From: Telmatospirillum sp.
Lineage (GTDB): Bacteria > Pseudomonadota > Alphaproteobacteria > Rhodospirillales > Magnetospirillaceae
Direction: 5' to 3'
Length of the DNA: 44,565 bases
Assembly (NCBI GenBank): GCA_031291415.1
Contig: JARLJB010000054.1
Location: 1 to 44,565, forward strand
Shown here in pieces: positions 8,482 to 18,779 of this stretch. The translations under genes and the position numbers were made by a program. Below the pieces are notes generated by a model. The model worked only from the letters and a program-made list of their open reading frames with translations. It made no database searches and was not told the origin of the DNA. The first letter of the stretch is position 1, and each line of letters begins with the position of its first letter.

Positions 8482-11400
8482 GGGGCGATCCCGAGCCCGG
8501 TCCCCCCGACAAAGCCCGATCAGGGATACCGCTGTCGGCGTTTCTTTTCCGACGGATCTGGTTTTGCGTCTTGCCGCTTCTTCTGCTGATTCTCTATCAG
8601 GCCACCGATAGCGTTCTGACGATCCGTACCGAGCAGAATCAGGAAGCCGGCAGCCTCGTAAAAAGCGTCGCCAATGCGGTTGATGAATATTTGCAGGCCC
8701 GTATCGGCGGATTGCAGATGTTGGCTCAATCGCCGTTGACCGACGACCGGTCGCGCTGGCCGGATCTCTACCAGGAGGCTCAGGGTTTTTTCTTGGGATT
8801 TGGCAGTCATGTCATTCTGGCGGACCCTGGAATGCATATGCTGTTCAATACGCGCGAACCGTTCGGCGCACCTTTGCCCATGTTGCCAAAACCGCGGAAC
8901 CGCGCCGCCGCGCCGACCGCGTTGGAAACCGGGAAGTCGGCGGTTGGCGACAGCTTCCAGGGGCCGGTTGCCAACCAACCGCTCATCGCCGTAGCCGTGC
9001 CGGTTCTGCGCGGCGGGAAAGTGGCGGCCCTCTTTCTGACGACCATCGAAACCCGCCAGTTTCAAAGCTATCTCGATCGCGCCGCATTGCCGCCTGGTTG
9101 GTCGCTCGCCCTGGTGGATGGCAAGAACGAGATCATTGTCCGTCGCCCACCGGAGCCGCTTGCCGTTGCCGATGCCGCCGACAGCAAGCGTTACGTCGTC
9201 TCATCGACGGTGTCGCCATGGTCGGTCGTTCTGGAAATCCCACGCAGCACTTATCGTGCGCCGCTGGTCTATGCTGCCGCGACCTTGGCAATCGCCATTC
9301 TCGCTATGACGATGCTCAGTATTTTAGGCGGCGTGTTGAGCAGCCGTCGTCTCGGCCGGTCGGTCGCCTCGCTGGGAGAAGGGCTGGAACAGCGGGAAGC
9401 GGTTTCGGAAATCATTGAAATCGCCACGGTCCGTCGGCTGCTCGATGAGACGGCGCGCCAGCATGCCCTGTCGGAAGCCGCCTTACGTGACAGCGAACAG
9501 CGATTCCGCGGCACATTCGAACAAGCGGCGGTTGGTATTGCCCTCGTGGCGCCGGATGGCCATTGGATCAGGGTCAATCGCAAGCTGTGCGACATCGTCG
9601 GTTATAACCAGGAGGAACTGGTGGACTTGACCTTCCTGGACATTACTCATCCCGACGATCTGCAGAACGATCTCAGCGAAATGCAGCGGGTGGTGTCCGG
9701 AGAGGCCGAGACCTATTCGATGGAGAAACGATACATCCGCAAGGACGGAAGCCTCGTCTGGATCAATCTCACGGTGGCGTTGGTGCGAAGACCTGATGAC
9801 ACCCCGGATTACTTCATTTCCGTCATCGAGGACATCCAGGCCCGCAAGCAGGTCGAGACGACGTTGATCGAGACGCAGGCGGCGGCTCTGGAAACCCAAC
9901 GGCAGGCCCGGCTGGCGGCGCTCAACCTGATGGAGGACGCACTTGTCGCGCGAACCAGGGCGGAGGAGGCCAACGCCCGGCTGCGCGAGAGCGAGGAACG
10001 CCTGAACCATGCGCTTTCCGCAACCGAGGAAGCGGTTTGGGATTGCGACCTCGGCACCGGACAGATCAAGCATAACCAGCGTTGGGCGACCCTGCTCGGG
10101 TTGGTCGACGATCTGGCGGAACACTCCACTGAGGTCTTTCTCGAACGCATTCATCCGGAAGACCGGGACATGGTGCGGGCACGCTTCGAGGCAGCCTTTC
10201 GGGGCGAGGCTCATTACGTGGCGGAGTATCGGTTGCGCGGCACAGAAGACTTGTGGGTGTCCGACCATGGTCGGGTGGTGGCACGCGACATTGATGGAAG
10301 GCCTTCGCGCATGGTTGGCGCCTTCGCTGACGTGACAGAACGGCGTCAGGCGGAGGAACAGCTTCGGGAACTGTCGCTGGCCGTGGAACAAAGCCCGGAA
10401 AGCATTGTCATTACGAATTTGAATGCGGAAATCGAGTATGTGAACGAGTCCTTCGTACAAAATACAGGATACAGCCGTGACGAGGTCATAGGGAAAAATC
10501 CAAGTGTGTTGAAATCCGGGAAAACACCACCAGAAACCTTCAATACGGTTTGGGAATACCTATTGAAGGGGCAGACGTGGAAGGGAGAATTTATCAACAG
10601 GCGCAAGGATGGCAGCGAATTCATAGAATTCGTTATCATCGTTCCGTTGCGGCAGGCCGATGGCCGCATTTCCCACTATGTCGCCGTCAAGGAGGACATA
10701 ACCGAGAAGAAACGTCTAGGGCAGGAACTCGACCGCCATCGCCATCATCTGGAGGAACTGGTGGCCAACCGGACGGCGGAGCTTGAGGCTGCGCGGGCTT
10801 TGGCCGATACCGCCAATCATGCGAAAAGCGCGTTCCTGGCCAATATGAGCCATGAGATCCGCACGCCGATGAATGCCATCATCGGTTTGACCCATCTGCT
10901 GCGTCAAAGCGGCCCGACGGCCGAGCAGAGCGAACGATTGGACAAGATCGACGCGGCCGCCCAGCATCTGCTGTCGATCATCAACGACATCCTCGATCTG
11001 TCGAAAATCGAGGCGGGGCGTTTGGAACTCGAACAGACTGATTTCGCGCTGGGAACTATTCTCGACAATGTCAGTTCTTTGATTGCCGAGCCGGCTCGCG
11101 CCAAAGGCCTGACCATTGAGGTCGAAGGGGCCGACCAGCCCTTGTGGCTGCGCGGCGATCCGACGCGGCTGCGGCAGGCCCTGCTCAACTATGCCAGCAA
11201 CGCCGTCAAGTTCAGCAATCACGGGACGATCTGGCTGCGCGCCAAAGTGTTGAGCCAAGACCGTGACGGCATTCTGGTCCGTTTTGAGGTGACAGACATG
11301 GGTATCGGCATTCCGGCGGAGACATTGCCGACGCTGTTCGAGAGCTTTACCCAGGCCGATGTATCGACGACGCGCAAATATGGCGGTACCGGACTTGGAT

Positions 11401-12578
11401 TGGCCATTACCCGTCGGCTGGCGCAGATGATGGGGGGAGCCGCCGGCGTGGACAGTCGTCTGGGCCACGGCAGCACTTTCTGGTTCGATGCCCGGCTCCA
11501 ACCCGGTCAAGGCGTGATGTCGGCGGCACTGCCGAGCCGGGTCGCCCATGCCGGGGATTGGCTGCGTCATCATTACGCCGGTGCGCCGCTGTTGCTGGTC
11601 GAAGACAACCCCATCAACCGCGAGGTCGCGACGGATTTGTTGCATGCCGTCGGGCTGTCGGTGGATACCGCGGAAAATGGCCGTGTTGCTTTGGAAAAGG
11701 TTCGCCGCAACAGTTACGCTCTGATTCTGATGGACATGCAGATGCCCGAGATGGACGGTTTGGAAGCGACGAAGGCCATTCGCGCAGAGGCAGGCTTCGG
11801 CTCGTTACCCATTCTCGCCATGACGGCCAATGCCTTTGATGAGGATCGGCGAACGTGTCTGGCGGCCGGCATGAACGATTTTGTCGCCAAGCCGGTGAGC
11901 CCTGACGCCCTCTATGCGACGCTGTTGCGTTGGCTGTCGCCCGGGCAGGAGAGATCGACAGCATCTCCGGCGCCGGCGATGCCGGTCACCGCGCCACTTG
12001 CGGCCATCCCCGGGCTGGATGAGGACGGCGAACGCGCAGCACTTCTGGGCGCCGAGAAATACCGCCGGCTTCTGCGCATCTTCGCCGACAGTCATGGTCA
12101 GGACATGACCACCGTGCGAATCCTGCTGGCCGAGGACAACCGGCCCTCCGCCAAACGCCTGATCCACAGCCTGAAAGGCGTCGCCGGTTCCATCGGCGCC
12201 GATCGCGTTGCCGACGGGGTCTGTCGGCTGGATGAGGCGCTGCACCGGAACGAGGCTTTGCCTGTTTGCGAGGACCTTGCCCGGCTTTGCGAAAGAGAGT
12301 TGACGGAACTGGTCACCGCCATCCGAGCCCTGCCCGAAGAGCCCAGCGCCGCCGAGGCGGTGGTGGTCGCCGACCCGGACAGGTTGCGCAGTGTTATTGC
12401 GGATTTGGACGTGTTGCTGGCCGAGGGCAATATCCGCGCCGCCAGCCTGGCGCGGGAGGCCGCCGATCTGCTGCGGGCCGATCTGCAGGGCGATTATCCC
12501 GACTTCGCCCGTCAGATCGACCAATTCGATTATGAAAGCGCGTTGGCGATGCTTCGCAGCCGGCAATACAGTGCCTGA
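8478..12578 (+). CDS. Tripartite hybrid kinase: sensor, three PAS, HisKA, HATPase, REC, HPt
   Basis: A 1366-aa membrane phosphorelay kinase. TM1 (about 24-42) and TM2 (about 256-280) bracket a 210-residue extracytoplasmic sensor of Cache type. Three PAS domains follow (about 335-450, 505-625, 635-755). Then come HisKA with His792 ([13 protein letters not shown]), HATPase ([10 protein letters not shown]), a receiver with Asp1086 ([13 protein letters not shown]), and an HPt domain with His1230 ([14 protein letters not shown]). Possession of all four relay sites makes it able to pass phosphate through His-Asp-His to a separate receiver, most simply Asp57 of the HD-GYP protein two genes upstream. 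It starts inside the stop of the preceding kinase. A short hairpin, GAGCGG/CCGCTC (12577-12593), overlaps its stop. Confidence 0.93.
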   Translation: MRGDPEPGPPDKARSGIPLSAFLFRRIWFCVLPLLLLILYQATDSVLTIRTEQNQEAGSLVKSVANAVDEYLQARIGGLQMLAQSPLTDDRSRWPDLYQEAQGFFLGFGSHVILADPGMHMLFNTREPFGAPLPMLPKPRNRAAAPTALETGKSAVGDSFQGPVANQPLIAVAVPVLRGGKVAALFLTTIETRQFQSYLDRAALPPGWSLALVDGKNEIIVRRPPEPLAVADAADSKRYVVSSTVSPWSVVLEIPRSTYRAPLVYAAATLAIAILAMTMLSILGGVLSSRRLGRSVASLGEGLEQREAVSEIIEIATVRRLLDETARQHALSEAALRDSEQRFRGTFEQAAVGIALVAPDGHWIRVNRKLCDIVGYNQEELVDLTFLDITHPDDLQNDLSEMQRVVSGEAETYSMEKRYIRKDGSLVWINLTVALVRRPDDTPDYFISVIEDIQARKQVETTLIETQAAALETQRQARLAALNLMEDALVARTRAEEANARLRESEERLNHALSATEEAVWDCDLGTGQIKHNQRWATLLGLVDDLAEHSTEVFLERIHPEDRDMVRARFEAAFRGEAHYVAEYRLRGTEDLWVSDHGRVVARDIDGRPSRMVGAFADVTERRQAEEQLRELSLAVEQSPESIVITNLNAEIEYVNESFVQNTGYSRDEVIGKNPSVLKSGKTPPETFNTVWEYLLKGQTWKGEFINRRKDGSEFIEFVIIVPLRQADGRISHYVAVKEDITEKKRLGQELDRHRHHLEELVANRTAELEAARALADTANHAKSAFLANMSHEIRTPMNAIIGLTHLLRQSGPTAEQSERLDKIDAAAQHLLSIINDILDLSKIEAGRLELEQTDFALGTILDNVSSLIAEPARAKGLTIEVEGADQPLWLRGDPTRLRQALLNYASNAVKFSNHGTIWLRAKVLSQDRDGILVRFEVTDMGIGIPAETLPTLFESFTQADVSTTRKYGGTGLGLAITRRLAQMMGGAAGVDSRLGHGSTFWFDARLQPGQGVMSAALPSRVAHAGDWLRHHYAGAPLLLVEDNPINREVATDLLHAVGLSVDTAENGRVALEKVRRNSYALILMDMQMPEMDGLEATKAIRAEAGFGSLPILAMTANAFDEDRRTCLAAGMNDFVAKPVSPDALYATLLRWLSPGQERSTASPAPAMPVTAPLAAIPGLDEDGERAALLGAEKYRRLLRIFADSHGQDMTTVRILLAEDNRPSAKRLIHSLKGVAGSIGADRVADGVCRLDEALHRNEALPVCEDLARLCERELTELVTAIRALPEEPSAAEAVVVADPDRLRSVIADLDVLLAEGNIRAASLAREAADLLRADLQGDYPDFARQIDQFDYESALAMLRSRQYSA

Positions 12579-12600
12579 GCGGAAGTCCCGCTCCCCGACA

Positions 12601-14391
12601 TTAATCGGCGGTCTCCATCGTCGCCCCGCCGGTCAGGCCCAGGACCTGCGTTTCGAACAGGCGGCGATAGTGGCCGTTGGGCTGGGTCAGCAGCTCGGCA
12701 TGGCGTCCCTGTTCGACGATCCTGCCGTTGTCGAAGACCAGAATCCGGTCGACGCGCTGTATGGTCGACAGCCGGTGCGCGATGATGATGGTGGTGCGGC
12801 CTTCCGTCACCTGCTCGACCGCGTCCTGGAGAAGATGCTCGGAGACGCTGTCGAGGCTTGATGTCGCCTCGTCGAGAATGAGGATGGCCGAATCCGCGAG
12901 TACGGCACGCGCCAGAGCTATTCTCTGGCGTTCGCCGCCGGACAATTTGATCCCCCGTTCGCCGACCAGAGAGTCGTAAGCGCCCGGCAGCGTCTGAATG
13001 AACTCGTCGGCTCGCGCACGTTTGGCGGCCGCGGCGATTTCGTCCCGCCCGGCCGAGGGCCTGGCATAGGCGATATTTTCCGCCAGTGAGCGGTGAAACA
13101 GCACCGGATCTTGCGGCACGACGGTGACGGCGGAGCGCAGGCTGGCCTGGGAAACCGCTGAGATGTCCTGTCCGTCGATCAGGATGCGTCCGCTGTCGAC
13201 GTCGTAGAAACGCTGGACCAGCTTGACGAAGGTGCTTTTGCCGCTGCCCGAGGCGCCCACCAGTCCGACTTTTTCGCCCGGAGCGATGGTGAGCGAAAAA
13301 TCCTCATAGATCGACGCATCTTTGCCGGGGTAACGGAAGGTCACGTGGTCGAAGACGATCTTTCCTGCGGCAACCTTCAGCGACTTGGCGTCCCGACGGT
13401 CTTCGACGCCGAGAGGTTGACTGGAGAATTTCGCCACGTCCTCCATGTCGTTGACGGACTTTTGCAGACTGCGAAGATGGTTTCCGGTCTCGCGAAGGTA
13501 GCCCTGGATGACGGTGAAGGTGGTGAGCACGTAAGCGACGTCGCCCGGCGTCGCGCGCCCCACGGACCACAGCCAGACACCGAGCGTCAGGATGCCGGCC
13601 TGCAGGGTGATCGAAATGCTGTTCTGGGCAACGCCGGCAATCAGGTGGCGCATCCAAGTGGTTCGCACCAGCGCCTTCCATTCGTAGGTCACGTCCGCCA
13701 GACGTTGGTCTTCCCGGTCTTCGGCGGCAAAGGACTTGACCACGGCATTGCAGGTGATGGCGTCGGCCAGGGCGCCGCTCATCTTCGAATCGAGGCGGTT
13801 GCTTCGACTGGCGGCCGGAGTGACGTAAAACAATGTGAGACAGCAGGCCGTGGTCAGGTAGGTCACCACGCCGATGGTGACGACGGCACCCATCGCCGCC
13901 CAATGCAGCCCCAGCAGGATCACCGTCGTGACCAACACGACGAAAGACGGAAAGATTCCAAGGAGCAGCGTGTCGGCCAGCGAGTCGTAGGCCCAGACGC
14001 CACGGGTAATGTAGCGAACAGTGGCGCCGGCGAAAGACGAGGCGTGCCAGTCGGTGGAAAAGCGCTGGACGCGATGGAACGCTTCTTCGGCGATGTCGCG
14101 CATGATTGTCAGCGTGGAACAGACCAGCATGCCAAAGGTCATGAATCGGAACACCACCAGCGACAAGGCAGCCGTCAAGACCACCAGAACGCTTTGGAAG
14201 GCCTGGTCCCTGGCGCCGGCGGCGACGGTATCGATCAGGCGACCGAACAGCATGGGGATGGTTGCATCGACGCTGGTGGCGATCAGCATGGTCAGACCCA
14301 TGGCGCCGATTCGCCACCGTTGTCGTCGCCAATGGGACCAGCCGAAGGAAAGAACCAGGCGATAAAGCCCGAACGTCGGACGCTTTTCCAT
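12601..14391 (-). CDS. MsbA/HlyB-type ABC exporter, fused permease and ATPase
   Basis: About 596 aa. The N-terminal half has six predicted membrane helices (about residues 25-300). The C-terminal ATPase shows Walker A GASGSGKST, signature LSGGERQRIALARA, Walker B ILILDEATSS and the H-loop IIAHRLST. It is a half-size transporter expected to work as a homodimer in the inner membrane. The substrate (lipid, peptide or drug) is unknown. ATG 14391 (MEKRPTFGLYRLV) is chosen, with GAGAGG 12 bases upstream. The frame stays open to a TTG at 14538, and an N-terminus longer by 49 residues cannot be excluded. It converges on the kinase operon, with 22 bp between stops. Confidence 0.9.
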   Translation of the reverse strand: MEKRPTFGLYRLVLSFGWSHWRRQRWRIGAMGLTMLIATSVDATIPMLFGRLIDTVAAGARDQAFQSVLVVLTAALSLVVFRFMTFGMLVCSTLTIMRDIAEEAFHRVQRFSTDWHASSFAGATVRYITRGVWAYDSLADTLLLGIFPSFVVLVTTVILLGLHWAAMGAVVTIGVVTYLTTACCLTLFYVTPAASRSNRLDSKMSGALADAITCNAVVKSFAAEDREDQRLADVTYEWKALVRTTWMRHLIAGVAQNSISITLQAGILTLGVWLWSVGRATPGDVAYVLTTFTVIQGYLRETGNHLRSLQKSVNDMEDVAKFSSQPLGVEDRRDAKSLKVAAGKIVFDHVTFRYPGKDASIYEDFSLTIAPGEKVGLVGASGSGKSTFVKLVQRFYDVDSGRILIDGQDISAVSQASLRSAVTVVPQDPVLFHRSLAENIAYARPSAGRDEIAAAAKRARADEFIQTLPGAYDSLVGERGIKLSGGERQRIALARAVLADSAILILDEATSSLDSVSEHLLQDAVEQVTEGRTTIIIAHRLSTIQRVDRILVFDNGRIVEQGRHAELLTQPNGHYRRLFETQVLGLTGGATMETAD

Positions 14392-14871
14392 GAACGCACG
14401 CACCCTCTCGGTGCGCCTCCGAATCAAGAACACAGAGCCGGCGTCCTCCCGATCGAAGACACCGTTTTTGCGAAAGAGCCGCGTACCGATGAGATAGGAA
14501 AAGGTCGGAAGGGACTCCCCTTCCCGAAAGACTTCCAACGGCCCGGCTTAAACCCGGGTCGACGCCTTGTTCAAGGCTGGCCCGGGGATGCGATGACGCG
14601 AATGTTGATCATGCAGCCCCCCTGGGAAATGAAATGGGCTGGCACACTAGCGAACAAGCGCCGTCGAGGGAAGTGGAAAAATATGCGAGAAACGGCCAGC
14701 TCCATGATAAATGTCACGGATTGGCAGGCTTTCGGGCGGCCGATCCCATCTGTTTCGAGTGGCGCCGGGCGCCCGGCGAGCCTGCCGGCAGACGGTTAGA
14801 GATTGCAACTCACCGCCAGCCCGCTATATTCCCGCTGCTCAAAAGGCGATCAGCAAGTCCAGGAGTCCACC
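14392..14871. other. Intergenic region upstream of yajC and the ABC exporter
   Basis: A divergent intergenic stretch of 480 bases. Its left 147 bases may code for an N-terminal extension of the ABC exporter if a TTG start at 14538 is used. A small palindrome, GCCTTG-TT-CAAGGC, lies at 14564-14577. Promoters for both neighbours must lie here, but I see no convincing -35/-10 pair and no other gene. Confidence 0.5.
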
Positions 14872-15312
14872 ATGTTCATTTCAGAGGCCTATGCGCAGGC
14901 GGCAGGCGCGTCCGCAGGCGGAATCGATGCCTTGCAGCAGTTCCTGCCGCTCATCCTCATTTTCGTCGTTTTCTATTTTCTGCTGCTGCGTCCGCAGCAA
15001 AAGAAAATGAAGGCGCATCGAGAGATGGTGGCGCAGGTGCGCCGCGGTGATCGGGTGTTGACGCAGGGCGGCATCATCGGTCAGATCAACAAGGTGATCA
15101 GCGACACGGAAGTCTCGGTGGAAATCGCCGAAGGGGTCCGCGTCCGGGTTCTGCGCGCGTCGATCACCGAGGTATTGGCCAAGACGGAGCCGGTATCGGG
15201 TGCCGCCGCCAAGGATGGCGGCGAAGCCGAATCGTCGGTCCCGACCGAAGGGGTGTCGCAGGTGCCGGAACAGCCCACGTCCATTCTCGGTCGGCTGTTC
15301 GGTAGGAAATAA
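14872..15312 (+). CDS. yajC: Preprotein translocase subunit YajC
   Basis: A 146-aa accessory subunit of the SecDF-YajC complex, which assists SecYEG-dependent export. One membrane helix lies at about residues 22-41 (FLPLILIFVVFYFLLLRPQ), followed by the family-typical QQKKMKAHREM, a basic region, and RGDRVLTQGGIIGQI. The C-terminal tail after about residue 105 is low in complexity and variable, longer than the E. coli protein. ATG 14872 is preceded by AGGAG at 14861-14865. It is the first gene of a yajC-secD-secF-Mth938 run. Confidence 0.95.
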   Translation: MFISEAYAQAAGASAGGIDALQQFLPLILIFVVFYFLLLRPQQKKMKAHREMVAQVRRGDRVLTQGGIIGQINKVISDTEVSVEIAEGVRVRVLRASITEVLAKTEPVSGAAAKDGGEAESSVPTEGVSQVPEQPTSILGRLFGRK

Positions 15313-15320
15313 TGTTGAGA

Positions 15321-15351
15321 CATGGCCGGCTCTTTCCGGGGGCCGGCCATG
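15321..15351 (+). promoter_or_regulatory. Intercistronic hairpin between yajC and secD
   Basis: CATGGCCGGC (15321-15330) pairs perfectly with GCCGGCCATG (15342-15351) around an 11-base loop. No T-run follows, so it is unlikely to be a full terminator. It may tune the relative amounts of yajC and secD message by stabilising an mRNA end. Confidence 0.5.
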
Positions 15352-15383
15352 GCCACTTGTGAAGTTTCCGGATTGAGGGCCGT

Positions 15384-17204
15384 ATGAATCGCTATCCTCG
15401 GTGGAAATACGTCATCATCCTTGTCGCCTTGGTGTTGGGGCTGACCTATTCATTGCCCAATATCTTCGGCGAGGTGCCTGCCGTACAGATTTCCCCGGCC
15501 AATTCGGTCGTGCAGATTGACCAGGCATTGCTGGGGCGCGTCGAACAGGAGCTGAAAACCCAGCAGATTCAGTCGGTCGGCATCATTTCCGATGCCTCCG
15601 GTATCAAGGTGAAGCTCGGCGACACCGATACCCAGCTCAAGGTCAAGGACATCCTGCAAAAGAGCCTTGGCGAAAACTATACTGTTGCTCTCAATCTGCT
15701 ATCGGCTTCGCCCGACTGGTTGGCCAGCATCGGCGCCATGCCGATGTATCTTGGCCTCGATTTGCGCGGCGGCGTGCATTTCCTCATGCAGGTCGATATG
15801 AAGGCGGCGCTCAACAAGCAATTGGATCGTCAGACCAACGACGTGCGCAACACGCTGCGCGATGCCAAGGTGCCGTTGGGGGGCGTCAGCCGCGAGGGCC
15901 AGACGCTGGTCGTCAAGTTCAAGGATGCCGATACCCGCGCGCAAGGCGGCGAGGAACTGCGCAAGAACCTGCATGACATGACGACCGCGCAGTTGGACGA
16001 CACGCGCATCGTCCTGACCTTGACGCCGGAGGCCTTGAAGAAGTTCCAGGACGCCGCGTTGCAGCAGAACGTGCTGACGCTTCGGAACCGCGTCAACGAG
16101 TTGGGCGTGGCCGAGCCGATCATCCAGCAGCAGGGAACCGACCGTGTCGTCGTGCAGTTGCCCGGTGTTCAAGATACCGCCAAGGCGAAGGACATTCTTG
16201 GGCGGACCGCCAGCCTTGAGGTCCGGATGGTCGACGAGGAGCACGCCGACGTTCAGAGCCTGCAGAATGCCGCCCGCGGGCTGGTGCCGCCGGGCGACGA
16301 GTTCTTTTCCGGGGGACGCGATGGCCAGCCTTTGCTGATCAAGAAAGTCATCGTGCTGACCGGCGAGAACATCTCGAACGCCTCGGGCGGCTTCGACAAT
16401 CGTACCAACGAGCCGGCGGTCCACATCAATCTCGACACCCGGGGGTCGCGTATTTTTGCCCAGGTGACGCGCGACAATGTGGGCAAGCGCATGGCCATCC
16501 TGCTGATCGAAAAGAACAAGGGCGAGGTGGTCACCGCGCCGGTGATTCGTCAGCAGATCGACGGCGGACAGGTTCAGATCACCGGGCGGATGTCGGTCAA
16601 GGACGCCAATGACGTGGCATTGCTGCTGCGGGCAGGCGCCCTGGCGGCCCCCATGGAGATCATCGAGGAACGGACCATCGGCCCGAGCCTCGGCGCCGAG
16701 AACATCAACAAAGGTGTTCACTCGGTGTTGTGGGGGTTCGTCGCCATCGCGGTTTTCATGTCGATCTATTATCGGGTGGTCGGTCTGTTCTCGACCCTGG
16801 CGCTGGCATGCAACGTCCTGCTGCTGGTCGCTTTGCTGTCCCTGATGCAGGCGACGCTCACACTTCCGGGTATCGCCGCCATTGCGCTGACCGTCGGTAT
16901 GGCCATCGACGCCAACGTCCTGATCAACGAGCGTATTCGCGAGGAATTGCGGGCGGGTCATACCGTTCATGCGGCAATTCACGCCGGGTATGAGCATGCC
17001 TTTGGTACCATCCTTGACACCAACGTCACCAACTTCATCGCCGGCGTCGCGCTTTTCGCTTACGGCACCGGGCCTGTGCGAGGCTTCGCGGTGGTGTTGT
17101 GTCTGGGTATCCTGACCTCAATGTTCAGCGCCATTCTGGTCTCGCGCGCCCTGGTCAACCTGACCTATGGGCGCAAGCGCAAGATTGATCATTTGTCCAT
17201 TTGA
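15384..17204 (+). CDS. secD: Protein translocase subunit SecD
   Basis: A 606-aa inner-membrane subunit that with SecF uses the proton gradient to complete protein export on the periplasmic side. TM1 lies at about 8-27, and the large P1 head region follows with LGLDLRGGVHFLMQVD. Five more helices sit at about 445-600, including the conserved GMAIDANVLINERIREE, whose Asp is the proton-relay residue of the family. Length is typical. It lies 71 bp after yajC and 20 bp before secF, clearly one transcription unit. Confidence 0.97.
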   Translation: MNRYPRWKYVIILVALVLGLTYSLPNIFGEVPAVQISPANSVVQIDQALLGRVEQELKTQQIQSVGIISDASGIKVKLGDTDTQLKVKDILQKSLGENYTVALNLLSASPDWLASIGAMPMYLGLDLRGGVHFLMQVDMKAALNKQLDRQTNDVRNTLRDAKVPLGGVSREGQTLVVKFKDADTRAQGGEELRKNLHDMTTAQLDDTRIVLTLTPEALKKFQDAALQQNVLTLRNRVNELGVAEPIIQQQGTDRVVVQLPGVQDTAKAKDILGRTASLEVRMVDEEHADVQSLQNAARGLVPPGDEFFSGGRDGQPLLIKKVIVLTGENISNASGGFDNRTNEPAVHINLDTRGSRIFAQVTRDNVGKRMAILLIEKNKGEVVTAPVIRQQIDGGQVQITGRMSVKDANDVALLLRAGALAAPMEIIEERTIGPSLGAENINKGVHSVLWGFVAIAVFMSIYYRVVGLFSTLALACNVLLLVALLSLMQATLTLPGIAAIALTVGMAIDANVLINERIREELRAGHTVHAAIHAGYEHAFGTILDTNVTNFIAGVALFAYGTGPVRGFAVVLCLGILTSMFSAILVSRALVNLTYGRKRKIDHLSI

Positions 17205-17224
17205 GCGGGCCGGAGCAGCACATC

Positions 17225-18160
17225 ATGGAATTATTCCGTTTCAAACGCGACATTCCGTTCATGACCTACGCGCGGTCGACGACCGTGTTGTCGGCGATCA
17301 CCTTCGTCTTCGCGGTGTTCTTTCTGATCACCAAGGGGCTGAATTTCGGCGTGGAATTCACCGGCGGCACGGTCATCGAAGTGCATTACCAGCAGGCGGC
17401 GGAACCTGCGCATGTCCAGGCGGCGCTTGAGAAGGGCGGAATCCTCGACAGTTCGGTGCAGAATTTTGGAACGTCGTCGGATTTGATCATCCGCATGCCG
17501 TTGAAGGAAGGGGCGTCGCAGGCGCAGCTTTCGGAGACCGTGCTGGGGGCGTTGCGGGCTGCCGATTCCAATGTGGACCTGCGACGCGTCGAGTTTATTG
17601 GGCCGCAGGTCGGCAAGGAGCTGGTGACCGACGGTTCGATCGCCCTGGCTCTGGTTTGCGCCGGCATCATGGCCTATCTGGCGTTTCGCTTCGAGTGGCG
17701 TTTCGCCCTCGCGGCGATCATCGCCAATATGCATGACGTGGTGATCATTCTCGGGTTCTTTGCCTTCTTCCAATGGGAGTTCTCGCTGACGGTGCTGGCC
17801 GCCGTGCTCTCGGTGCTGGGTTATTCCGTCAACGAGTCGGTCGTGGTGTTCGACCGGATTCGCGAGAATTTCCGGAAATATAAGAAGCTGAGCGTCGCCG
17901 ACACGATCAACAACGCCATCACGGCGACCATGTCACGGACCATGATTACACATGGTTGTACGGAAATGGTGGTGCTCTCGATGCTGCTGTTTGGCGGCGA
18001 GACGCTGCATTATTTCGCCATGGCGCTGACCGTCGGTATCATCTTCGGGATCTATTCATCGGTGCTGGTGTCGTCGCCGCTGGTCCTGTGGATGGGGGCA
18101 ACGCGGGCTCATTTCGTAAAGGTCGACGCCGCACCGCAGGCTGCCGACGCCAAACAGTGA
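17225..18160 (+). CDS. secF: Protein translocase subunit SecF
   Basis: A 311-aa inner-membrane partner of SecD. TM1 lies at about 19-38, and the conserved NFGVEFTGGTVIEV follows directly. Five further helices sit at about 135-290, including SVNESVVVFDRIREN. ATG 17225 (MELFRFKRDIPFMTYARS) is the normal family start. A TTG at 17201 would place it overlapping the secD stop and is not favoured. SecD and SecF are separate polypeptides here rather than fused. Confidence 0.96.
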   Translation: MELFRFKRDIPFMTYARSTTVLSAITFVFAVFFLITKGLNFGVEFTGGTVIEVHYQQAAEPAHVQAALEKGGILDSSVQNFGTSSDLIIRMPLKEGASQAQLSETVLGALRAADSNVDLRRVEFIGPQVGKELVTDGSIALALVCAGIMAYLAFRFEWRFALAAIIANMHDVVIILGFFAFFQWEFSLTVLAAVLSVLGYSVNESVVVFDRIRENFRKYKKLSVADTINNAITATMSRTMITHGCTEMVVLSMLLFGGETLHYFAMALTVGIIFGIYSSVLVSSPLVLWMGATRAHFVKVDAAPQAADAKQ

Positions 18161-18230
18161 GCCCAGGTTTCGATGGGGACGTTGAAACCTGACATGAGCC
18201 AGACATTCCGATCGATCGGATGGGTGAGCT

Positions 18231-18608
18231 ATGGAAATCAATACGGCGAACCCGCGCGATAACCAGGTCATCCAGGCTTACGGAAATGGCGGGTTTCGTG
18301 TCAGCGGCCTGTTGTACCAAGGTGCCGTTCTGGTGTGTCCCCGTCGAACCATCGCTTGGCCGATAACTGATGCCGCCACGGTCACCGTGGAAAGTCTGGC
18401 GGCGCTGGCCGAAGAAACACCGCGGCCCGAGGTGTTGCTGCTGGGCTGCGGGGCGAAGGCGGCGCCCGTCGCGCCCGATCTTCGCCGATCTCTGCGGGAG
18501 ATCTATGGTCTTTCCCTTGAGGTCATGGATACCGGCGCCGCCTGCCGGACCTACAACATTCTGCTGGCCGAGGGGAGACCCGTCGCGGCGGCTTTGTTCC
18601 CGGTTTAG
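18231..18608 (+). CDS. Mth938-like domain protein (DUF498 / NDUFAF3-like)
   Basis: A 125-aa soluble protein with the single Mth938-like fold. Family-typical segments are the glycine-rich YGNGGFRVSGLLYQG, a hydrophobic strand VLLLGCGA, and the C-terminal LEVMDTGAACRTYNILLAEGR with the conserved T-A-C-R-T-Y. The mitochondrial relative NDUFAF3 is a complex I assembly factor. The bacterial role is not firmly established. Placement directly after secF is a conserved alphaproteobacterial arrangement, from memory. Its TAG stop is the first part of a dispersed palindromic repeat. Confidence 0.88.
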   Translation: MEINTANPRDNQVIQAYGNGGFRVSGLLYQGAVLVCPRRTIAWPITDAATVTVESLAALAEETPRPEVLLLGCGAKAAPVAPDLRRSLREIYGLSLEVMDTGAACRTYNILLAEGRPVAAALFPV

Positions 18609-18760
18609 AGTTCCGCACTGGTGGCGCGCCAACCCGCCCTGAATGAAACACAGAGTGGCACCGGCGTCTCTGCCGGTGTTTCCGCCGCCAAGCGGACCCG
18701 TTCCGGCTCACGCCGGAACACCGGCAGCGACACCGGTGCTACTCTGACAATTTATTTCTT
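18605..18760. repeat. Dispersed palindromic repeat, copy A
   Basis: About 156 bp, closely matching copy B at 33576-33728. It begins TTAGAGTTCCGCAC, whose TAG is the stop of the upstream gene, and ends GACAATTTATTTCTT. A long inverted pair with arms of about 29 bp (three non-Watson-Crick positions) encloses an inner hairpin TTCCGGC-TCAC-GCCGGAA and a CCGC/GCGG hairpin. The element sits between convergent genes, so it may act as a terminator. See findings. Confidence 0.85.
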
Positions 18761-18779
18761 GTCACGTTCATGACGGCTT

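Noticed and set aside
13345-14799. A 484-codon plus-strand open frame
   Set aside because: It is antisense to the ABC exporter, which shows all ATPase motifs. The plus-strand product is His/Gln/Asp-rich without motifs.
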